The position numbers were made by a program, and so were the translations under genes. Shown here piece after piece: positions 11,302 to 23,019 of a stretch of 64,000 bases of DNA. The stretch comes from Medicago truncatula (taxonomy: Eukaryota > Streptophyta > Magnoliopsida > Fabales > Fabaceae). Location of the stretch: contig NC_053046.1 in NCBI RefSeq assembly GCF_003473485.1, positions 37,471,832 through 37,535,831 of the forward strand. Direction: 5' to 3'. The notes under the pieces are model-generated. The model made no database searches. It had not been told where the DNA came from and saw only the letters and a list, made by a program, of their open reading frames with translations. Every line of letters starts with the position of its first letter. The first letter of the stretch is position 1.

Positions 11302-12960
11302 GATTTCTAGATGTCGCACGCTTATGAATTGTTGTAAAATTGCATTAGGGACAACAAAATAACGTGTCTTGTTGTCTCTTTATGGCGCGACTCCTTCAAT
11401 GTTATTGATTTTTTATGATTCTATAATCTATATGTTAATTTTCATTGTTTTGAATTAGGTGAATTTCTGTTGATGATGTATGTTATATGTTGATTATGAA
11501 TTGATTTTGTTATTGATGACGATTTTTTTTTCCTAATTTGTATTTTGCTTTGCTGAACTATTAATCGATTTCGTGTAGATAGTTAATTGATCAGGTTATA
11601 ATTTAATAGATTTGTAGGTTAATCGAATAGAAGATGAATGGTTGTAAAAAAATAGTTGAAGTGATGAGTTCATATAATTTTTATATGATGATAGTCGATT
11701 AGGCAACACAGTTAATTGATTAGATGTTAGAGAGGTGCAAGAAGTAGGCTAAGATATAATCATATAATCCTAGGGAAATTGTGGAATAAAAAATCTTGAG
11801 AGTTAAGACTAATTGTGAATGGCTTGGATGTGATGAATAATTGTGTAAACTTAAGATAATGAATTGGTATGTTAAGATTAATTTATTCTGGTGATCATTA
11901 AGGTTGATTTATTAGGGTGATTTTCCAAATTAGGGAATACCCTTGAGTGTGTTAGTCGATTAAATGGTTTCGTTAATCGATTGTTAAGTTAAATGATTGA
12001 TTCAGTATCTATTAGGTAATGATCCAATATGATTGTTGCATTCTTAATTGCAGGCATAATTATGTTCTCTGTGCTAGTCTGCAGCATTGTATCATCTCGA
12101 AGTTTTTTGTTGGTTTTAGTTTCTGTGTTTCTCGGGTGCTCGCATGCTTAGACTGCCTCCACTTTTCTGCTGCGTTTTTCTTTTGGGTTATGTGATCTGT
12201 ATAGTTCTGGTAGGGTACTTTGTAATTTTCTCTTGTTTATGGCTGGGTGTTGTGTTGTGTTTTCAACGGGCCGATTTGTGTGCATGTATGCCTTGGTAGC
12301 TGCTTGTACAGTTTAATGTACTCTCGGATGTCTATTTCAAAAACGTCTTGTGCTCGAAATAGTCTATTTCAATGAAGATGTTAGCTGTTAAAAAAATTAT
12401 AGTGTTTGTGTTTCAATACTTGTAATAAAAAAAGTCATAATCATCCCTTTTGAAGTGTATAACTTCTTGTGGCTTCCATAAAAAGAACTATGGAGCGCTG
12501 CTGTTTTTGAAGGGTCAGGGATAATCATAAAAACAATGGGTTTATTGCAATAAAGATGATTAATTGCTTTGGCTTTCTAGGGCTGATTTTGTTTGTGGGC
12601 TAATGTGCTGCGAAATTTATTAGTGCTGGGATTTAGCAGCATCTATTAAATAACATTGATAGTGCTGGGAGTTAGTGTTGGATCCTCTCATTTTTATAAG
12701 GTCAAGATTTCACTAGAGTTCACTTGCAATTATGTCTCACCTTTTCTATTCCCTCCAATTCTATTTATAAGAAATACTTGATTTTTTTGATTCATTGCAT
12801 AAATGATGTAGTTGGTCTATATTCTAGACATGATACATCAATTACTCAATTAATCTAAAAAGTCAAAAAAAAATTATAGATAAGATCAGAGAGAATATTA
12901 TGCAATGTCTCTATCAAATAAGTTAAAGACAATCAAATAATTTCTTTAATCCCACTGGTT
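11302..12960. other. Intergenic DNA with a possible LINE 3-prime end
   Basis: At 12050-12400 the plus strand has a GT-rich stretch (TATGGCTGGGTGTTGTGTTG and TGCCTTGGTAGCTGC) that resembles the 3-prime UTR of plant L1 elements, followed by an A-rich end. No coding motif accompanies it, so this is a weak call. The stretch 11560-12000 has several short repeats of the form GTTAATCGATT. No gene is seen. Confidence 0.3.
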
Positions 12961-13335
12961 TAAGATGTGTAATTACAAAGTATAGTGGGTTTGAAAACAG
13001 TAGAAGATTAACATTGATCAAAATACGAAAAATTGAGACCACATGATTTGCCGTGATACCTACAAATCAATTGCAGGAAAGTTAGGTAAAATGTCATGAA
13101 CATTATTCCAAATATAATTTTCCAAATACACTTGCTAATGGGTCAGAACATTATTCATACAATAATCAAGTTTTTATCTCCAAACAAGAGAAATTGACTA
13201 GAGAAAAACAAAATTCACCAATTTCCTTTCTCATCATCCTAAACATAAACAAAACACAAATAATTTGTATATGCAAATGAAGAGGGACTAGGAAAACCAA
13301 TAACATATTTTATTTCAGTGATTTAACAAATTCTA
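12960..13335. repeat. Repeat copy 1 (shared with 14985-15400 and 26200-26990)
   Basis: The stretch from GGGTTTGAAAACAGTAGAAG to TTCAGTGATTTAACAAA is closely repeated at 14985-15380 on the other side of the GRP gene, and more distantly at 26200-26990. It contains ACCACATGATTTGCCGTG and AAGAGGGACTAGGAAAACCA. The copies that flank the plus-strand GRP gene suggest a local segmental duplication around that gene. No reading frame is shared through it. Confidence 0.7.
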
Positions 13336-13805
13336 TATTTTGGTTCATAGTCTAAAAGACAAAACATTCAACACATTAACATCCGACATGTTCACACATA
13401 AAATTGTTTTCAACCTTATAAAATGTTTTCTTGAACTTTTGAAATATATAGGAGATTGTTGGTTATGTTATAGTATTTCAAAATTATTTTTATCAATTGA
13501 TATATTGAAATATTATATCAATGATTTTTACTCCACCGCTGGGATTCATTACTTAGCATTTTGAATAATAATAACTTGCAATTATGTCTCACCTTTTCTA
13601 TATGATTTCCTTACATTGGTGTTATGGTTTTATCAATTGTGAACAATTTATTTGGCCTTTTATTCTTTAGAGCTATGCCACCATTTGGCTTTTGCATGCA
13701 CAATAGGTGTTGATGACCCCACTATTCTCACAAACAACCAAATTGTTCTTATACAATGTGTATATTATCTAATCACTAATCATATTCTATTTGTTGTTCT
13801 TATAT

Positions 13806-13834
13806 TTATCTTGTCTCATGGTCACTATAAATAT
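13806..13834 (+). promoter_or_regulatory. GRP promoter motif with TATA box
   Basis: GTCTCATGGTCACTATAAAT lies about 50 bp upstream of the ATG at 13883, with TATAAATAT at 13826-13834 as the likely TATA box. The same GTCTCATG-TCA-TATA arrangement precedes the signal-peptide exons of the minus-strand GRP genes near 33.6, 36.5, 51.1 and 54.8 kb, although the rest of those promoters differs from this one. Confidence 0.6.
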
Positions 13835-13882
13835 CTTATATGTGAATTCATATTTGACTACAATTGAACTCTTTGATCAAGA

Positions 13883-14353
13883 ATGAAAATCAAACCTTTT
13901 ATCTTCGTGTTTTTTCTTTGTTCACTAATTATCATCTCTGTTATCGCAATTAGGCCATCAAAAGATGAGAAACAATGTATATATACAAATTGTTTGCACA
14001 ATTACATCCTTATGTTAGTATATTCAATAATTGTGTTTGTTTGATTTGCAGCTGGTGTAACTGAAGAATCAAAGACAAAATTTTTGGTAGATAAGGATGG
14101 AGGTCGAGGAGAAGGTGGACACGATGGAGACTGGGGAGGGGGAATGCATAGCAATGTAGATTGGGAAACTTTAGAACAAGAAGGATTCGGGGAAGAACCA
14201 GAAGAAGGAGGTTCAAGAGGAGGAGGAGAAAACGGCAAATTTGGAGAAGGCGAAGGATGGGAAAACGAAGGAGGAGGAGGAGGAGGAGAAGGAGGAGGAG
14301 GAGAAGAAGAAGAAGGGTTCAGCGAATATGAAGAGACCGGAGAATATCCTTGA
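13883..14353 (+). CDS. Nodule-type acidic glycine-rich secreted protein, two exons
   Basis: Exon 1 (13883-13976) encodes a signal peptide, MKIKPFIFVFFLCSLIIISV, then IAIRPSKDEKQ. A 75-bp intron (13977-14051) has GT/AG ends and is phase 1. Exon 2 (14052-14353) encodes a mature part rich in Gly and Glu, with GGGMHSNVDWETLEQEGFGE followed by runs of G and E and ending EETGEYP. The total is about 131 aa. The layout matches the legume nodule-specific GRP family: signal exon ending KQ, phase 1 intron, one glycine-rich exon. Expression in nodules is known for that family and inferred here. It is the only acidic member and the only plus-strand member in the window. The long Pro-rich frame on the other strand is a shadow of the GGA/GAA repeats. 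Confidence 0.82.
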
Positions 14354-14984
14354 AAACTATAAGCATGCATGTGTGTGTTCAACTAGCTGTTATACTTTCA
14401 ATCATTAATTGTGTAATGTTCGATAACTCAATAGTGATCAAAATGCTAAAATGACATGAAGTATTGTGTAATGCTTAGGCGATTTTTTATGTCAAATGAA
14501 GAAGTATTGAAAAACATAGCACTACATGAAATACTATAACTCATTACGCAACAAGTCAAGAACCAAAATCCCCTAAAAAGAAGAAGTCAAGAATCAAAAT
14601 AAATACGCAAACATGGCTTATATCAAAAAGAAATACACTGCAATTGTTATGAAAAAAGAAAAATACATTGAAATAAGAAGGAACAAATTCAACCAAAATA
14701 AGTGGGAGAAATTTGAGGAGCACACAATAACAAAACAAGATAGGTGGAGATATCATCTCCAATTCCAAAATTCATATAACCAACCAAAATATGACCTTAA
14801 TATAATCATCTACATCGCATTCGAGCATGCTAAATGTCCTTTAATAGTCCGGATTTAAAGGACAATTAAATCAATTTTTTTTATCAAGTAATTTAATGAC
14901 TAAAAATTCGACTCCTTTGTATATTATACAAGGTCTCTATCAAATGAGTTAAACTTATAAAGACGATTAAATCATTTCGTGGGT
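14354..14984. other. 3-prime flank of the GRP gene, no further gene
   Basis: The first 100 bp after the stop are a plausible 3-prime UTR. The open frame at 14613-14858 is Lys/Ile-rich and lacks any recognisable motif. I regard it as chance. The tail leads into repeat copy 2. Confidence 0.4.
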
Positions 14985-15400
14985 TTGAAAACAATAGAAG
15001 ATTGACATCGATCAAAATACGAAAAATTGAGACCACATGATTTTCCGTATTACCCACAAATCAATTGCAGGAAAATTAGGTAGAATGTCATGAAACCGAA
15101 GTTTAGGCTTGAAGTAGAAACAGGAATGTTTTACCATTTCCTAATTATGTACAATTTTCCAAATACACTTGCAAATTGGTCAGAACATTATTCATACAAT
15201 AATCATGTTTTTATCTCCAAACAAGAGAAATTCACTAGAGAAAAACAAAATTCACCAATTTCCTTTCTCATCATTCTAAACATAAACACACAAAAAAAAC
15301 ACAAATAATTTGTATATGCAAATAAAGAGGGACTAGGAAAACCAGTAACAAATTTTTTATATCAATGATTTAACAAATGATTATTGTCTTCCTAAAGACC
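14985..15400. repeat. Repeat copy 2, flanking the GRP gene
   Basis: This is near-identical in long stretches to 12960-13335, for example TTCATACAATAATC followed by TTTTTATCTCCAAACAAGAG. It continues into a second shared block at 15520-15860, which pairs with 27000-27290. The order repeat-GRP-repeat suggests a tandem duplication in which one gene copy was lost, or flanking repeats that drove it. Confidence 0.7.
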
Positions 15401-15519
15401 ATTTACAAAGAGTTACCCAAAAAAAGTTTAGGTGAGTTGGACTCATATGAACCCTTACAACCGGAAATTTAATCCAACGTATGAGTCAACTTTTTATTAT
15501 CCGAGTCAATTTTTCGACG

Positions 15520-15880
15520 CCATATTCTGGCAATCTCTAACCCCATATAATCAACCCCACACCAAAATATAGTAAATTGAAAAAAATAAAAAAACTATAA
15601 AAAAAACTATAGTCTATTTTATTAACAAAAAAACTATAGACTATAAAAATGACTAAATAAGAAGATAGAAATGAAAAAATAAAATAAAAAAATGCCTGGC
15701 TTTCCCGTGTACACCGCAAGTGATGAATTTTCCACCACAAATGAGATCGATCCTAGTCCTCAAAACCATACCTCGTACAAACAAAGACACACCAAACATT
15801 CTTAAACAATTGAAAATGAATCTTTGTGAAGTCCATGAATAGTTTCTTCTTATTCCACTTTTTCACCAATGCTTTGCTTA
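15520..15880 (-). pseudogene. Duplicated short coding-like segment, copy 1
   Basis: On the minus strand one frame reads RFIFNCLRMFGVSLFVRGMV then LRTRIDLICGGKFITCGVHG and KARHF. The copy at 27087-27278 reads RFIFNFLRMFFVTLLVRGMV then LKTRIDLICVGEFITTGVHG and KARHF. Several differences toward the end of the frame fall at third codon positions (for example in Ile, Gly and His codons), which hints at past coding constraint. I do not recognise the family and cannot place a confident start or exon structure. It may be an exon of a lost gene. Confidence 0.35.
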
Positions 15881-15959
15881 AAGACCCAAACAGTGATTCC
15901 CGAAGGAGAAAGTATCCTTCATGGGTTTGGAAATTTTCTTGTTAGCATTGCATCTAGAT

Positions 15960-17200
15960 CAATGTGGGATAAAAATATGAAGGGAAATTTATTTGGGTTA
16001 TTGTGTGCATAAAGAAAAAGAAGAATGAGTTGTGAAGAAATGAAGGGGGAAGATGAAATGTTACAGAGTTACAACTTTAAGGGGTGGTGGCGGCTGTAAA
16101 AAAGGGTAGAGTAGGGTTTGTTACAGAATAATGTACTGAAATGAGAGTCCAAATGGGGGTGTGTAGGGTACCCCTATTCTATTGGCAGTGTAGGGCTTAT
16201 TTGTTTAAAGTAAATGGGCTTAATAGTCCAAGATCAATTTCTTTTGGAAAATTGCCCTTCTCATTATCGATTTTTCTCATTTTTCAGCGTGAGTTAGTTC
16301 ACATTGACACTTTTAAGATCGATTTAATCACTTTTTAAGTCAGTTTAATGAATCTTAAAAGTGTTAGTGGTGGATTAACTCACGCTAAAAAATATCGAGC
16401 ATAATCTAATTCATGCTGAATCAAGAGAATAAACAATTTTAAAAGAGAGAAGAGCAATTTTCTCTCTCTTTTAGGTTTAATTCACCAAAACTTAGTTTTT
16501 TGATACAAACACCGTCAGCTATTCTACTCCTCAGTCCTTTTTAGAAATATATACTAATAAATGATTTGAATAATTATCTAAGGTCCTTATGCATAGTTTT
16601 TTTATAAATTAAAATTAAAATGATTGTTACTACTTTTAGAAGGATTGGAATTGATCATGAACGTATAAAATTGATTCTGATATATTTGGTTGTTGTCGAG
16701 TAGAATTAATGTTGCATTCATAATTGATTATACTTGAAGTTAAGATTTGTTAGTTTTGATTCCATATTTGATTTTCAGACACATATTTATAGTTCAACTC
16801 AGTTTTACACGAATGTATCCATACACAAAAAACTTTTAGTTGTAATTTTTTTTTTAATCAAAATCAATTTTAAATAATTAATTCTATCAAAATCAATTAT
16901 TCACACCTCACAACCATACACACGCTAAATGAGTTTGGATATCATCCAAAACGTTAATTTAAAGGACGAAAGATCACAAACACAATTATACATTCAAATA
17001 TTTGAGCAATGTGAGACTTCAATACTCACCCTCATATCTAATAATCGCAATGCAATCATTAACTTGACTTTAATACCATGTTAAATTGGTCTGAATGATC
17101 TTATCCTAAAAACTATCTTAAAAAATGATAATGTCTAGTTGTCCACATACTTTAATACATTTGAATTTGTATTAGAGTTTTACATTGCTTGGATTTTCAA
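15960..17200. other. Intergenic DNA with a short palindromic element
   Basis: At 16280-16395 two arms, AGCGTGAGTTAGTTCACATT and its inverted form ending TTAACTCACGCT, surround TTTTAAGATCGATTTAATCA. This is a small foldback of about 110 bp that shares the GTGAGTTAACTCAC palindrome with the MULE at 36983-44618. The rest is AT-rich and without genes. Confidence 0.45.
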
Positions 17201-17217
17201 ACCGCTAACGTATAAAT

Positions 17218-17409
17218 GGGTCAATATCCTCTCCATTTATAAATTTTTTCATTTGTTCCATTTAGAGAGATAAAGACACATAAAAAGTAAAAAATAATTA
17301 ATGATGGTGGGATCCACTTAGTGATAGGACCCACCACTTATTTTTTGTGTCTATCTCTCTCCAAATTGCAACAAATAGAAAAATTTATAAATGGAGAGGA
17401 TCTTGACCC
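17218..17409. mobile_element. TIR MITE (192 bp)
   Basis: The ends GGGTCAATATCCTCTCCATT and AATGGAGAGGATCTTGACCC are inverted repeats of more than 25 bp. The flanks GTATAAAT (17210-17217) and GTATGAAT (17410-17417) match at 7 of 8 positions, giving an 8-bp target duplication typical of hAT, or possibly MULE, MITEs. It is non-coding. Confidence 0.65.
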
Positions 17410-17419
17410 GTATGAATAT

Positions 17420-18031
17420 GTCTTATCACCTCATAATTTAAACTATTTTTTTTTTATATTCAAACTCTTTTTAAAAAAGTGCTACATACAACCATTAGCA
17501 TTTTTATCATTTTAAAGACACCCCACGAGTAAGATGGGAAGCACTCGTTCTATGGTCTAGCATACAATATAGCACCATCATTTATTACACCATTTTCCAT
17601 TTTTGCTTACCTTTTTTTTCCCTACTACAATTTTCCGTAGAAAATAATTCTACTAAATATTTTGTTATTTTTTAATAGATATTCCTTGTGTTTGCAACTT
17701 ATTTTGCATGTGGGATTCATGCTTATTAGCAACTATGGAGTGGATGTGAGAATAAAAGTTCAAGCAAGTTATCTTTATTTTAAATTTAAAAAGTGTTGTG
17801 GAGTATTTAACTTGTCGGTCAATGATAGAACCAATTCAATTTCCTTTTTATGTCATAATACTTTATCATCGTTATATAACAATTTTTATCTGAAATTTTC
17901 TAAGAGACATACTAATATGGTTTCTCCCAGCTTTATTAAGATGAGTTATATACAACTTTATTTTAATATTTTCTATCAATCCTTTTATTATTAATGATAT
18001 GAATTAGTTTTCTCCAGTAAAAATATGTATG
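17420..18031. other. AT-rich intergenic DNA, no gene seen
   Basis: An open frame at 17662-17994 has no recognisable domain and a composition typical of AT-rich chance frames. Nothing else is supported here. Confidence 0.4.
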
Positions 18032-18039
18032 GTTGTATC

Positions 18040-20510
18040 CAGGGGCGGTTTCACCGCCCGCCGACTCCGGGCGGTCGTCCGGGTTCGATCAATAATTTTT
18101 GCACATTAGATCTAACCTAAAAGTTCATTAACACATTTACAAAAAGAAAAATTTGGGCAATCTCAAAATTATTACACACAAATAGGTCTCAGAATTTTAT
18201 TTAACACACTATTGACGGGTTCATCTCTCTTATTTTAACAGGTTAATTGTTCAAATTGACCCTGTAATATACTTTATGTCTGAAAAATGACCCAATAAAA
18301 TATAAAACATATATTCTAGCATTGTAACTTGAATTTCTTCTTATTTTTGACCACCCCTATAATATACGTGTAGTCTAAAAATGTGATCTACATGTTGAAT
18401 TTTTTCACTATTTTTTCATACATGTTTAGCACGTTAAAATATAGCTTTACACAAAAAATTAAATTTCTTCGACCAGGGATAAATTAATTATAAATTTTTA
18501 TTCCCTCATAATTATGAATTCTTAAACTAACTTATAATTAATTTGTATCTCGTTTAAAAACTATAAAATTTTATTGTGAAGGTTCTTATCATGTTCTAGT
18601 CATGCCTACAAAATTAGGGAACTAAATTTGACTTATGAGTATACACTTACGCGGAACAAAATTTCAATTTTGCATGTTTTGGTTGAAAAATCAAAATAAA
18701 TAAACAACTTCGAAATGCTATGAAACTTTACAGATTCTTTTTATGTATTTTTATAGATGTTTCTGCAAATAATAAGCTCAAAATTCGATTTATAGGTCGA
18801 GATTGCCGTTGTTTTGTTTTTTGAGCTTTTGACATTATAAAAATTCATAATTAGTTTGTCATTTGTCGAAAATTTATAATTTTTTTGTGTAAATCCATAA
18901 CCCGCCTCTAAGAAATCATGAAAAAATTCAATCTCTCAGTTTCTTTTTTGGACTTCTCGTATATTACAGGTTATAAATAATAAAAATCTCGAATTACATG
19001 GTCAGAATACATGTGATTTAATTTACAGGGTCAATTTTCAAACTTCACGTATATTACATTGGTCAATTTCAATTAATAACCTTATTTTAAATTGTACTTT
19101 TGTTGATAAAATGATAAACCTCTTTTATTTCGATTTTTTTGAGGAAAAAAAATTAAAATTTAAAAAAGAAAAAAAAAATGGATTTATGACTGTTTATATA
19201 TTGTCAAATGTGAATTTGGGATAAATTTTTCGCCCGGACTCCATAAATTTCCTGGCTCCGCCAGTGGCGGAGCCAGGAAATTTATGGAGCCGGGGCGAAA
19301 AATTAATCGTAAATTCACATGTGACATAATATATAAACAGTCATAAATCGATTTTTTTTTTAATTTTTATTATTTTACCTAAAAAAATCAAAATAAAAGA
19401 GGTTTATCATTTTATCAACAAAAGTACAATTTAAAATAGGGTTATTAATTGAAATTAACCACGTAATATACTTGAAGTCTGAAAATTGACCCTGTAATTA
19501 AATAACATGTATTCTGACCATGTAATTCGAGATTTTTATTATTTATAACCTGTAATATACGCGAAGTCCAAAAAAGCAACTGAGAGATTGAATTTTTTCA
19601 TGATTTCCCAGCGGCGAGTTAAGAACGTTAAAATATGGCTTTAACAAAAAAATTATAAATTTTCGACAAACGACAAATTAATTATGAATTTTTAAAGTGT
19701 CAAAAGCTCAAAAAACAAAACAACAGAAATCTCGATCTATAAATCAAATTTTGAGCTCATTATTTGCAAAGACATCTATAAAAATACATAAAAGGGATTT
19801 GTAAAGTTTCATAGCATTTCGAAGTCGTTTAAATTTATTTTGATTTTTCAACTGAAACGTGCAAAATTGAAATTTTGTTCCGCGTAAGCGTATACTCACA
19901 AGTCAAATTTAGTTTCCTAATTTTGTAGGCATGACTAGAACATGATAAGAAACCTTCACAATGAAATTTTGTAAATTTTAAACGAGATACAAATTAATTA
20001 TAAATTATTTAAGAAATTCATAATTATGAGGGAATAAAAATTCATAATTAATTTATCCCTGGTCGAAGAAATTTAATTTTGTGTAAAGCTATATTTTAAC
20101 GTGCTAAACATGTAAGAAAAAAATAGTGAAAAAATTCAACATTTAGGTCACATTTTTAGACTACACGTATATTATAGGGTGGTCAAAATTAAATAAGAAG
20201 AAATTCAAGTTACAATGTTAGAATATATGTTTTGTATTTTATTGGGTCATTTTTCAAACATAAAGTATATTACAGAGTCAATTTGAACAATTAACCCGTT
20301 AAAATAAGAGAGATGAAACTGTAAATAGTGTGCTAAATAAAATTCCAAGACCTATTTACGTGTGACAATTTTCAGATTGCCCAAATTTTTCTTTTTGTAA
20401 ATGTGTTAATGGGCTTTTGGGTTGAGTCTAATGTACAAAAATTATCGATCGAGTCCGGACGACCGCTCGGGGTCGCCACACGGTAGAACCGCCCATGGAC
20501 TCCGCCACTG
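18040..20510. mobile_element. Giant palindrome: two head-to-head hAT-like non-autonomous elements
   Basis: The left half (18040 to about 19264) is the inverted copy of the right half (19262-20510). Each half is bounded by CAGTGGCGGAGCCAGG-type ends: the centre reads CCTGGCTCCGCCAGTGGCGG, the outer left end is CAGGGGCGG, and the outer right end is CTCCGCCACTG. The flanks GTTGTATC (18032-18039) and ATTGTATC (20511-20518) match at 7 of 8, an 8-bp duplication as in hAT elements. By eye the arms are about 90% identical over 1.2 kb. No transposase is encoded. A read-through transcript would fold into a long hairpin. Confidence 0.8.
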
Positions 20511-20675
20511 ATTGTATCTGTAATTGGAGTCATGCTGCTACTCTATCAATCTTTAGTCATCCTTTATAAGTTATTCCCTCATATTTAGCGACAATCACCT
20601 TAGACTAAGACGTAGTTCTATAACTTGGTGTCTTCCTACTCATCTATTCATAAATAGTACAATATTCATAAACAT

Positions 20676-20848
20676 TTTTTTTTTTAAATCGGTATCCGAT
20701 TTAAAAATCGATTAATCTGAGAGGATTAATTTCACTGTCCACTAGTGAGAGCCCCATTTAAAGTCGGATCATAACTCTTTACGAACTTAATCCACCGAAA
20801 TAGTCACCAGGGAGAATCGAACCTGAGACCTTGAGAGAAAATAATTAC
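20676..20848 (-). mobile_element. SINE copy (third family)
   Basis: On the minus strand, GGTCTCAGGTTCGATTCTCC includes a B-box, followed by ATTTCGGTGGATTAAGTTCG and TTAATCGATTTTTAAATCGG, ending in an A-rich run (T-run at 20679-20688). The same family is found on the plus strand at 21684-21885. There is no A-box good enough for a tRNA gene. Confidence 0.6.
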
Positions 20849-21683
20849 TCCATCCATCCTTAATCATAAGAGTTTTTCTAATTACACCATGTTTAATCAT
20901 GGTTACACCCCAAAATGACAAAATTACCCTTCCATAAAATTTAATTTTCAAAAGGCCTCTTCCTTCTTCCTTGGCTACACCCCAAAACCCCTATTCACTT
21001 TAGGTAGGTCATTTGAATTGAGTTTAAATGTACATATTTAAACCCAGTTTAAGTAGGTCATGTAAACTTAGTTTAAGTGTATATCTGAATGTTCAACCTT
21101 GTTCAATGATTCTGCGTAATCTCAGTTTAAGTATGTACATATAAATTCAGTTTAAATAGGTCATGTAAACTTAGTTTAAATAGTTATGTAAACTAAGTTT
21201 ACATGAACCTGCTACTTAAACTGAATTTAAGTTAATATCAACAATGTAATAATATCAAAAATGTAAAATTGAAGTCGTTGTATAGTGCAATTGAACAAGA
21301 AGAAGCAAATTGAAACTAGCATTACTGAAAAAGAAGAAGAAATTCACACACTTATATGCAATCGAGTATGGATGAAAGAGAGTGAAATTTTAGAGTGAAA
21401 ATGAATGAAATCAAGATTTTAAGAAAATTTATATAAAAGGACAATTTTGGTATTATCAAAAACTTTTAAGAAAATTTGGATGTAACCTGAAATATATGAG
21501 GTGTGAATAGAAAAACTCTAATTATAAAGCTCTCCTTGAAAAAAAGTTTTGTTTCTAAATATAAGCTCTTATACAAATTATTGGGTGCATTATTTTTTAA
21601 ACATACTCCTAATAATACTACCAACTTTTCTTAGAATAAGAAAAATTAAATTAAGTACACACTCTAACAAAAACTCATTTGAG
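20849..21683. repeat. Probable TIR element with repeated GTTTAAGT motifs
   Basis: The left end, CCTTAATCATAAGAGTTTTTC near 20860, is mirrored by GAAAAACTCTAATTATAAAG near 21520, giving a probable non-autonomous element of about 680 bp. Inside, at 21000-21235, a motif of the form AAACTTAGTTTAAGTAGGTC recurs five or more times in both orientations. There is no coding capacity. Confidence 0.5.
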
Positions 21684-21885
21684 GTTAACATAGTGGTTTG
21701 TTTAGGATCTTAGAGTTACCTCTTTTCAAGGTCTCATGTTCGATTTTCATGCTGTCAATTTCATCGGGCGAATCCATACAAAGTTGTGCTCTTGATTTAA
21801 ATGGGCACCCCACAAGTGGGCAATGAAATTTGTGTCATCAGATTAGTCGATTATTGGATCGTATACCAAATTTTAACAAAAAAAC
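21684..21885 (+). mobile_element. SINE copy (same family as 20676-20848)
   Basis: AAGGTCTCATGTTCGATTTTC is followed by TCAATTTCATCGGGCGAATC, GGCACCCCACAAGTGGGCAA and ATCAGATTAGTCGATTATTG, then an A-run. It matches the minus-strand copy block by block but is more diverged. Confidence 0.55.
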
Positions 21886-22734
21886 ACATACAAACAAAAG
21901 ACAATTTCTTAATATATGTGATATTAGTCAAATGAGCTTATAATAAGAAGGAGGGAATAATATTAACATCATTCTTAATTCAATATCTTACACTTTATAA
22001 ATTATTTAAAGTGTTTAAAAAGTACCCCGGAGGTACGGTTAACATTTTCCTTTCTTTATTGTTATTTAAGTAAAAAAACTCCCTCCCTTTCATTGTGCAA
22101 CAGAGAGTAATATTTACCATTAGAAAAAACATTAGTGGTGTTTCTAAATCTTGTTTGAATCGGTCAAACTTTTCAAAGAAATTAGGCACCCCTGGATTTT
22201 GAATACAATAAAAGATGATACTAGTCAATTACCTATAAATTCAAGTAAAGAAGAAAACATACATACACGTGCACACAGTCAGGAGACATATAGAGACAAA
22301 ATATTAAATTGTACATGTGTGAAAGGGATGGAACACAATGTCAAAGATAAACAAAACCCAGTTTGACAATTTTTAATCATGTACAAAATTCGAGACATTT
22401 CTGTCGTTGAATGTCCAAATCTTATTGCCAATCCCCAAAACCTCAATTGTTAAACAAAAGCTAAGGTTAAACTTTCAATATGTTTATTTCCCAATCTTGT
22501 AAAAAAATGTGTATTTCCCTATAATCACCGTATTCAAATTAGGATTAATACACTTAATAACTTTCTTATCAAGTGCGTCCATCCCACGGGCGTATATGAG
22601 GTAGAGTAAAGAGGGCGACCGCCCTAGGTCCCAAAAAATAAGTATAAAATTTGGTCCTCAAATTTTTTTTAGGAGTCTATTAGGTCCTAAAAAAATTACT
22701 TAGTTTTTTGTATCAAGTTTGATGTTTATATATA
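21886..22734. other. Intergenic DNA, no gene seen
   Basis: At 22585-22690 a GC-richer stretch (GAGGGCGACCGCCCTAGGTC) followed by AAATTTGGTCC phrases looks like the end of an unidentified dispersed element. The open frames at 21995-22366 overlap on both strands and show no family features. Confidence 0.35.
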
Positions 22735-23017
22735 CTCACTCCGTTTTAAAATGAGTGTCGCTTTAGCCAATTGCACATGGATTAAAGAATGAAATAAAAT
22801 AATCAAATGTAATAGCAATTTTACTAAAATAACCTTAATTTATAGGAACAAGACAAACTTAAAGTTGCATTGAAAATTGTGTGAGCGAGAAAAGTTGGAG
22901 TGTTTACCGGGAATAAAGTTGGAAAAAAAATTAAAGTTGTATTGGAAATGGAAAGCGATATTCATTTTAAAACAATTTTTTTTTACTAAAGCGACACTCA
23001 TTTTAAAACGGATAGAG
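22735..23017. mobile_element. Stowaway-type MITE (283 bp)
   Basis: The left terminus CTCACTCCGTTTTAAAATGA and the right terminus TCATTTTAAAACGGATAGAG are inverted repeats, and TA dinucleotides flank both sides (22733-22734 and 23018-23019). The CTCCGT-like end and TA target duplication define Stowaway (Tc1/mariner-related) MITEs. It is non-coding. Confidence 0.8.
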
Positions 23018-23019
23018 TA

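Noticed and set aside
14002-14382. Proline-rich minus-strand frame with SSPPPPSPPPP runs, like an extensin
   Set aside because: It is the complement of the GGA/GAA repeats of the plus-strand GRP exon. It has no signal peptide, and the plus strand has a matching signal exon, intron and promoter.
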